A program made the position numbers and the translations under genes. Positions 35,657 through 39,957 of a stretch of 39,957 nt of DNA are shown one piece after another. This stretch comes from Comamonadaceae bacterium (GTDB lineage: Bacteria; Pseudomonadota; Gammaproteobacteria; Burkholderiales; Burkholderiaceae_C). The notes under the pieces were generated by a model. The model saw nothing but the letters and a program-made list of their open reading frames with translations, was not told where the DNA came from and searched no databases. Where the stretch lies: the NCBI GenBank assembly GCA_030528485.1, contig JAUMYU010000016.1, forward strand, positions 1 through 39,957, written 5' to 3'. Position 1 is the first letter of the stretch, and every line of letters begins with the position of its first letter.

Positions 35657-36598
35657 TCAAAACTTGTGCAGACGCGCAATCAGGCTGCTGGTGTCCCAAC
35701 GGTTGCCGCCCAGGGCTTGCACATCGCCGTAGAACTGATCGACCAGCGCCGTCACCGGCAGGTGCGCGCCGTTGCGGCGCGCTTCGTCGAGCACCAGGCC
35801 CAAATCCTTGCGCATCCAATCCACGGCAAAGCCGAAGTCAAACTGGCCTTGCGCCATGGTCAGGGCGCGGTTTTCCATCTGCCAGCTCTGCGCCGCGCCT
35901 TTGCTGATGGCGCTGATGACAGTGGGCACATCCAGGCCCGCCTGCATGGCAAAACCCACAGCCTCGGCCAGGCCTTGCACCAGCCCGGCAATGGCGATTT
36001 GGTTCACCATCTTCGTCAATTGCCCCGCGCCCGCAGGCCCCATGAGCGTGATGGCGCGGGAGAAGGCTTGCGCCACGGGCAGGACGGCATCGAACACCGC
36101 CTGCTCGCCGCCGCACATGACGGTGAGCTGGCCGTTTTGTGCGCCCGCTTGCCCGCCGGAGATGGGCGCATCCAGAAAATGCAAGCCCCGCTCGGCCGCA
36201 TGGGCGTGCAGTTCGCGCGCAACTTCGGCCGAAGCGGTGGTGTGGTCCACATAAATCGCGCCGGGGGCCATGCCTGCAAATGCACCTTGCGCGCCACCAC
36301 GGGTGACGGCGCGCAAATCCTCGTCATTGCCCACACAGCCGAACACGAATTCGGCCCCTTCGGTCGCCTGGGCAGGCGTGGCTGCTTGTCGCACGGCGGG
36401 GTTGACGGGCGAAAACTCCGCCACCCATTGCGCAGCTTTGGCGCTGGTGCGGTTGTAAACTGCGACGGTGTGCCCCGCCAGCGCCAAATGCCCCGCCATG
36501 GGGTAGCCCATCACGCCCAAACCAATGAAAGCCACACGGCGCGGCGTGGTGGGCGCGTAATCTCTGGAACCAATGCTGGGGGTCGGTGTTGTGCTCAT
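35657..36598 (-). CDS. NAD(P)-dependent beta-hydroxyacid dehydrogenase (3-hydroxyisobutyrate dehydrogenase family)
   Basis: A 313-residue cytoplasmic enzyme. The Rossmann dinucleotide motif FIGLGVMG is at about 24-31, the substrate motif DAPISGG at 143-149 and the catalytic lysine is Lys196 in GQLTKMVNQ. NRTSAKA after the second strand suggests NADP preference, as Arg follows where an acidic residue is seen in NAD enzymes. Candidates are tartronate semialdehyde reductase, 3-hydroxyisobutyrate dehydrogenase or succinic semialdehyde reductase; the sequence alone does not decide. It stands alone, divergent from the RNA methyltransferase gene. Confidence 0.9.
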   Translation of the reverse strand: MSTTPTPSIGSRDYAPTTPRRVAFIGLGVMGYPMAGHLALAGHTVAVYNRTSAKAAQWVAEFSPVNPAVRQAATPAQATEGAEFVFGCVGNDEDLRAVTRGGAQGAFAGMAPGAIYVDHTTASAEVARELHAHAAERGLHFLDAPISGGQAGAQNGQLTVMCGGEQAVFDAVLPVAQAFSRAITLMGPAGAGQLTKMVNQIAIAGLVQGLAEAVGFAMQAGLDVPTVISAISKGAAQSWQMENRALTMAQGQFDFGFAVDWMRKDLGLVLDEARRNGAHLPVTALVDQFYGDVQALGGNRWDTSSLIARLHKF

Positions 36599-36751
36599 GC
36601 CAGGGCCTCAAGAATGCTCAAAATGGAAAGAAAAATGCCAAAGAGGGCGATCATAGAGCGTGTGGCAAAGCCGCCAACGGCGTTTCACGGAGTCTGAGCG
36701 CAGTTTGAGCACCCCAAAACACCCCATCACCACCATTGACCATTGCGATTC

Positions 36752-37648
36752 ATGCAACCGCCCATTGCACAGGCCATGCGCGCCACTTCCATTACTTCAC
36801 GCGATAACCCCCATATCAAAGCCTGGCGTCGCCTCGCCCAAGAGAGCCACGCCTGGCGCAAGCAAGGTTTGCTATGGCTGGAAGGCGAGCATTTGTGCAG
36901 CGTCGCGCGCGAACGCCCTGTCTGGCCGGTGCAAGCCTTGGTGCTTTCGCAAACGCGGTGGGAGGCAGGCGAAGCCGCCCACTGGCTGACATTGCCGCCA
37001 GCCTCTGCCCAAGCTGCCCCGGCAGAGCATCCAAAGCCATCGCAGCCCCCCGTCTATGTGCTGCCCGATGCGCTGTTCGCCCACGTCAGCGGCCTGGAAA
37101 GCCCCGCCGGGCTGGCCTATATCGCGCAATGCCCACAGGCGCAAACCGTGCGCACAGATATGGCCACGGTGGTGTTAGACCGTTTGCAGGATGCGGGCAA
37201 TGTGGGCGCCGTGTTGCGCTGCGCGGCGGCCTTTGGCTTCACCCAGGTGGTGGCGCTGCGCGGCTCGGCTGGCTTGTTTTCGCCCAAGGTGTTGCGCGCT
37301 GGCATGGGGGCGCATGCCAGCCTGCATTTGGTGGAGCAGGCGGGTGTGGATGAGGTTCGGGCGTTAAATGTGCCCTTGTTATTGACCAGCTCGCACCGTG
37401 GCCAATATCTGCATCAGGCCGTGCAAGAGCACACATTGCCTTGGCCTTGCGCCTGGGTGCTAGGCCACGAAGGGCAGGGTGTCGCCCCGGATTTGGAAGC
37501 CTTGCCCCACACCCCTGTGCGCATCGCACAGCCTGGCGGCCAGGAGTCGCTCAACGTCGCCACTGCGGCGGCGATTTGCCTGCATGCCAGTGCTGCGTTG
37601 GCGCTGGAGAGTTGGCAAGAGCGTCTTCCCATAAAAGATGCTGTGTGA
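36752..37648 (+). CDS. TrmH/SpoU family RNA 2'-O-methyltransferase
   Basis: A protein of about 298 residues. The amino-terminal substrate-binding region starts at ITSRDNPHIKAWRRLAQES. The carboxyl-terminal knot domain has the SpoU motifs: VLDRLQDAGNVGAVLRCAAA, VLGHEGQGV and QESLNVATAAAI. It resembles the TrmH/RlmB-like group acting on tRNA or rRNA, but the target is unknown; it is distinct from the RlmB encoded at 28299-29045. The region between domains is Pro/Ala-rich. Starts at 36752 and 36776 are both possible, and no clear Shine-Dalgarno decides between them. Confidence 0.88.
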   Translation: MQPPIAQAMRATSITSRDNPHIKAWRRLAQESHAWRKQGLLWLEGEHLCSVARERPVWPVQALVLSQTRWEAGEAAHWLTLPPASAQAAPAEHPKPSQPPVYVLPDALFAHVSGLESPAGLAYIAQCPQAQTVRTDMATVVLDRLQDAGNVGAVLRCAAAFGFTQVVALRGSAGLFSPKVLRAGMGAHASLHLVEQAGVDEVRALNVPLLLTSSHRGQYLHQAVQEHTLPWPCAWVLGHEGQGVAPDLEALPHTPVRIAQPGGQESLNVATAAAICLHASAALALESWQERLPIKDAV

Positions 37649-37725
37649 TGGGGCAAACCTGGGCTTGATGAAGGACATGCGGATGGCTGGGGTCATGGCT
37701 GGTGGCGGTGCGTGATGGCAAGAAA

Positions 37726-38232
37726 TCAGTCGGGCTGGGGCGCGTCGCCAACTGGCAAAGGCCAGACGGGCTGGCAGCGCACCTCGGTTTTCACCGACTG
37801 GGCGATGAAGCATTCTTCATGGGCCGCATGATGCAGGGCCTGCAACTCTGCAAAACTGGGCTGGCGGCCCGTGAAGCGCACGGCGGGCGCCAGGGTGACC
37901 ACGCTCACCCAGAGCTTGCCCTGGGCGTTTTTCTCCATCACGCCGCTGGCGCGGTCTTCATAGTGCTGCACGGCAAAGCCCTGGCGCGCGGCGATGGAGA
38001 GAAACCACAGCATGTGGCAGGAAGCGAGCGAGGCGACGAAGGCTTCTTCCGGGTCCACGGCCTGCGCGTCCGACCAGGGCAGGGGTACGACGTGCGGCGA
38101 GGACGAGGCGGCCACCTGCTGCCCGCCGTCAAAGTGCCAGAGGTGGCGGCGGCTGTAGCGGCCCTTGGCAAAGTCTTCAAAGTCTGCCTGCGGGCCGAGT
38201 TGCCAGGTGACGGTGGCGGTGTAGGTGCTCAT
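37726..38232 (-). CDS. OsmC family peroxiredoxin-like protein
   Basis: A 168-residue OsmC/Ohr-fold protein. The two reactive cysteines are Cys72 (SLASCHMLWFL) and Cys141 (HEECFIAQSVKTEV), spaced as in the family, which reduces organic hydroperoxides with dithiol help. The motif VDPEEAFVASLASCHM and the strands VVTLAPAVRFTG agree. It is convergent with the methyltransferase gene without a clear terminator between them. The subgroup (OsmC, Ohr or YhfA-like) is not certain; it most resembles the stand-alone OsmC-like group of Burkholderiales. Confidence 0.88.
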   Translation of the reverse strand: MSTYTATVTWQLGPQADFEDFAKGRYSRRHLWHFDGGQQVAASSSPHVVPLPWSDAQAVDPEEAFVASLASCHMLWFLSIAARQGFAVQHYEDRASGVMEKNAQGKLWVSVVTLAPAVRFTGRQPSFAELQALHHAAHEECFIAQSVKTEVRCQPVWPLPVGDAPQPD

Positions 38233-38395
38233 GCTTGGCTTTCCTGTCGCAGCTTGGGCGCCAGATCCAGCGATGGGCTGGATTGGCCCAGTTGCGTGAG
38301 CGCTGGGGTGAAGGGCGGATGCGGGCAGGCATGGCGGGGGCTTTCAGCGCATCGCCAGCCCGCCATGCGGAGATTTTGAACACGCCTAAGCGGGC

Positions 38396-39957
38396 TTACA
38401 TGCGGAACACGCCAAACTTCACGTCTTCCACCGGCGCATTGCGTGCGGCCGACAGGCCCAGGGCCAGCACGCGGCGGGTGTCGATGGGGTCGATCACGCC
38501 GTCGTCCCACAGGCGGGCGCTGGCGTAGTAGGGGTGGCCCTGCTCCTCGTATTGCTGGCGGATGGGGGCCTTGAAGGCTTCTTCCTCCTCGGCGCTCCAC
38601 TGGCCGCCCTTGGCCTCGATGCCGTCGCGCTTGACGGTGGCCAGCACGCTGGCGGCCTGCTCGCCGCCCATGACGGAGATGCGCGCGTTGGGCCACATCC
38701 ACAGAAAGCGCGGGCAGTAGGCGCGGCCGCACATGCCGTAGTTGCCCGCGCCAAAGCTGCCGCCAATGATGATGGTGAACTTGGGCACGTTGGCCGTGGC
38801 CACGGCGGTGACCATCTTGGCGCCGTGGCGGGCAATGCCTTCGTTCTCGTACTTGCGCCCGACCATGAAGCCGGTGATGTTCTGCAAAAACACCAATGGG
38901 ATCTTGCGCTGGCAGCACAGCTCGATGAAGTGCGCGCCTTTTTGCGCGGATTCGGAAAACAGGATGCCGTTGTTGGCGATGATGCCCACCATCATGCCCT
39001 CGATGCGGGCAAAGCCGCAGACCAGCGTGGTGCCGAAGCGGGCCTTGAATTCGTCCAGTTCGCTGTCGTCCACGATGCGGGCGATGATCTCGCGCACGTC
39101 AAAGGGCTTGCGCGTGTCGGTGGGGATGATGCCGTAGAGCTCCTCGGCGGCAAAGCGCGGGGCCTTGGGCTGGGCGTCGGCCGGGCAGGGGGCCTTGCTC
39201 CATTGCAGGTTCTTGACCTTCTCGCGCGCCAGGGCCAGGGCGTGCATGTCGTTTTGCGCCAGGTAATCGGCCACGCCCGAGAGGCGCGTGTGCACGTCGC
39301 CGCCGCCCAGGTCCTCGGCGCTGACGACTTCGCCCGTGGCGGCCTTGACCAGCGGCGGGCCGCCCAGGAAGATGGTGCCCTGGTTCTTGACGATGATGGT
39401 TTCATCGCTCATGGCCGGCACGTAGGCCCCGCCAGCGGTGCAACTGCCCATGACGACGGCGATCTGCGCAATGCCCTGGGCGCTCATGTTGGCCTGGTTG
39501 TAGAAGATGCGGCCGAAGTGGTCGCGGTCGGGGAAGACGTCGTCCTGGTTGGGCAGGTTGGCGCCGCCCGAATCCACCAGATACACGCAGGGCAGGCGGT
39601 TTTGCATGGCGATTTCCTGCGCGCGCAGGTGTTTTTTCACCGTCATGGGGTAGTAGGTGCCGCCTTTGACGGTGGCGTCGTTGCACACCACCATGCATTC
39701 CACGCCGTTGATGCGGCCGATGCCGCAGATCACGCCAGCGCAGGGCGCAGCGTTGTCATACATGTTCAGCGCGGCCAGCGGCGCGACTTCGAGGAAGGGC
39801 GAGCCGGGGTCGAGCAGGGCTTGCACGCGATCGCGCGGCAGCAGCTTGCCGCGCGATTGGTGCTTGTCGCGCGCGGCCTGGCCGCCGCCTTGCTCGATGC
39901 GATCGAACTGCTGGTTCAAATCGTCCACCAGGGCGCGCATGGCGTCGGCGCTGGCTT
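38396..39957 (-). CDS. mccB: methylcrotonyl-CoA carboxylase carboxyltransferase (beta) subunit, 5'-truncated by the window edge
   Basis: At least 519 residues of an acyl-CoA carboxylase beta subunit. The frame stays open past Met at 39940 to the edge (SADAM before [11 protein letters not shown]), and known proteins have about 15 more residues, so the true start lies outside. Family signatures are [51 protein letters not shown] and [16 protein letters not shown], close to methylcrotonyl-CoA carboxylase of leucine breakdown. Geranyl-CoA carboxylase is a less likely alternative. The alpha subunit (mccA) does not follow downstream; it may lie outside the window. Confidence 0.93.
   Translation of the reverse strand, partial: ASADAMRALVDDLNQQFDRIEQGGGQAARDKHQSRGKLLPRDRVQALLDPGSPFLEVAPLAALNMYDNAAPCAGVICGIGRINGVECMVVCNDATVKGGTYYPMTVKKHLRAQEIAMQNRLPCVYLVDSGGANLPNQDDVFPDRDHFGRIFYNQANMSAQGIAQIAVVMGSCTAGGAYVPAMSDETIIVKNQGTIFLGGPPLVKAATGEVVSAEDLGGGDVHTRLSGVADYLAQNDMHALALAREKVKNLQWSKAPCPADAQPKAPRFAAEELYGIIPTDTRKPFDVREIIARIVDDSELDEFKARFGTTLVCGFARIEGMMVGIIANNGILFSESAQKGAHFIELCCQRKIPLVFLQNITGFMVGRKYENEGIARHGAKMVTAVATANVPKFTIIIGGSFGAGNYGMCGRAYCPRFLWMWPNARISVMGGEQAASVLATVKRDGIEAKGGQWSAEEEEAFKAPIRQQYEEQGHPYYASARLWDDGVIDPIDTRRVLALGLSAARNAPVEDVKFGVFRM

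Noticed and set aside
36654-36670. TAGAGCGTGTG upstream of the dehydrogenase gene, shared with the 19-bp inverted repeat after ychF.
   Set aside because: An 11-base match in 40 kb is expected by chance and the match does not extend.

Overview
The window is chromosomal DNA with high G+C and dense housekeeping genes. It looks like a betaproteobacterium of the order Burkholderiales, probably Comamonadaceae. The pointers are the yciB-bolA-ppiC block, the dedD-cvpA-purF block behind folC, a DUF3108 protein, TRAP-type and Liv-type solute-binding proteins, and the protein sequences themselves. The genus cannot be named from the sequence. No rRNA, tRNA, CRISPR array, phage or intact insertion sequence was seen.

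Layout from left to right. 1-2.8 kb: class Ib ribonucleotide reductase genes nrdI and nrdE, with no nrdF after them. 2.9-4.8 kb: an A+T-rich pair, an acyltransferase-3 membrane protein and a secreted two-domain protein resembling the Neisseria adhesin complex protein (a lysozyme inhibitor). 4.9-9.3 kb: trxB, divergent from ftsK and a thioredoxin-like gene. 9.5-12 kb: two tandem paralogous TRAP substrate-binding proteins without their membrane subunits. 12-13.8 kb: yciB-bolA-ppiC (minus strand). 14-17.2 kb: a branched-chain amino acid binding protein and NAD synthase. 17.3-19.9 kb: def, and two LysM proteins. 19.9-25 kb: purF, cvpA, a SPOR protein, folC and a 58-residue membrane protein. 25.1-27.3 kb: trpB and a MORN-like lipoprotein. 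27.5-30.7 kb: a TetR regulator, rlmB and murJ. 30.8-35.6 kb: a DUF3108 protein, ychF, pgeF, a sulfurtransferase and a cytochrome c. 35.6-40 kb: an NAD-dependent dehydrogenase, a SpoU-type RNA methyltransferase, an OsmC protein and a 5'-truncated methylcrotonyl-CoA carboxylase beta gene.

The most interesting feature is not a gene. Ten copies of an A+T-rich imperfect palindrome of about 80 bp lie in intergenic gaps from 3.97 to 34.24 kb. The arms are related to ATAAATCAAAGGAAA and its reverse complement. The core is an asymmetric G+C-richer motif, TTTCGGCATGAT. Every copy lies close downstream of a stop codon, and three touch one. Two copies have acquired long core stems that look like intrinsic terminators. 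Several single genes (pgeF, trpB, livK-like) have a copy on both sides, and one copy stands where trpA and accD are expected between trpB and folC. I read this as a transposase-less repeat family that shapes mRNA 3' ends and may have taken part in breaking up operons. The family is seen directly; the functions are inference.

Many gaps without a repeat copy have a good intrinsic terminator instead, for example at 11961, 17248, 19876, 29090 and 35594.
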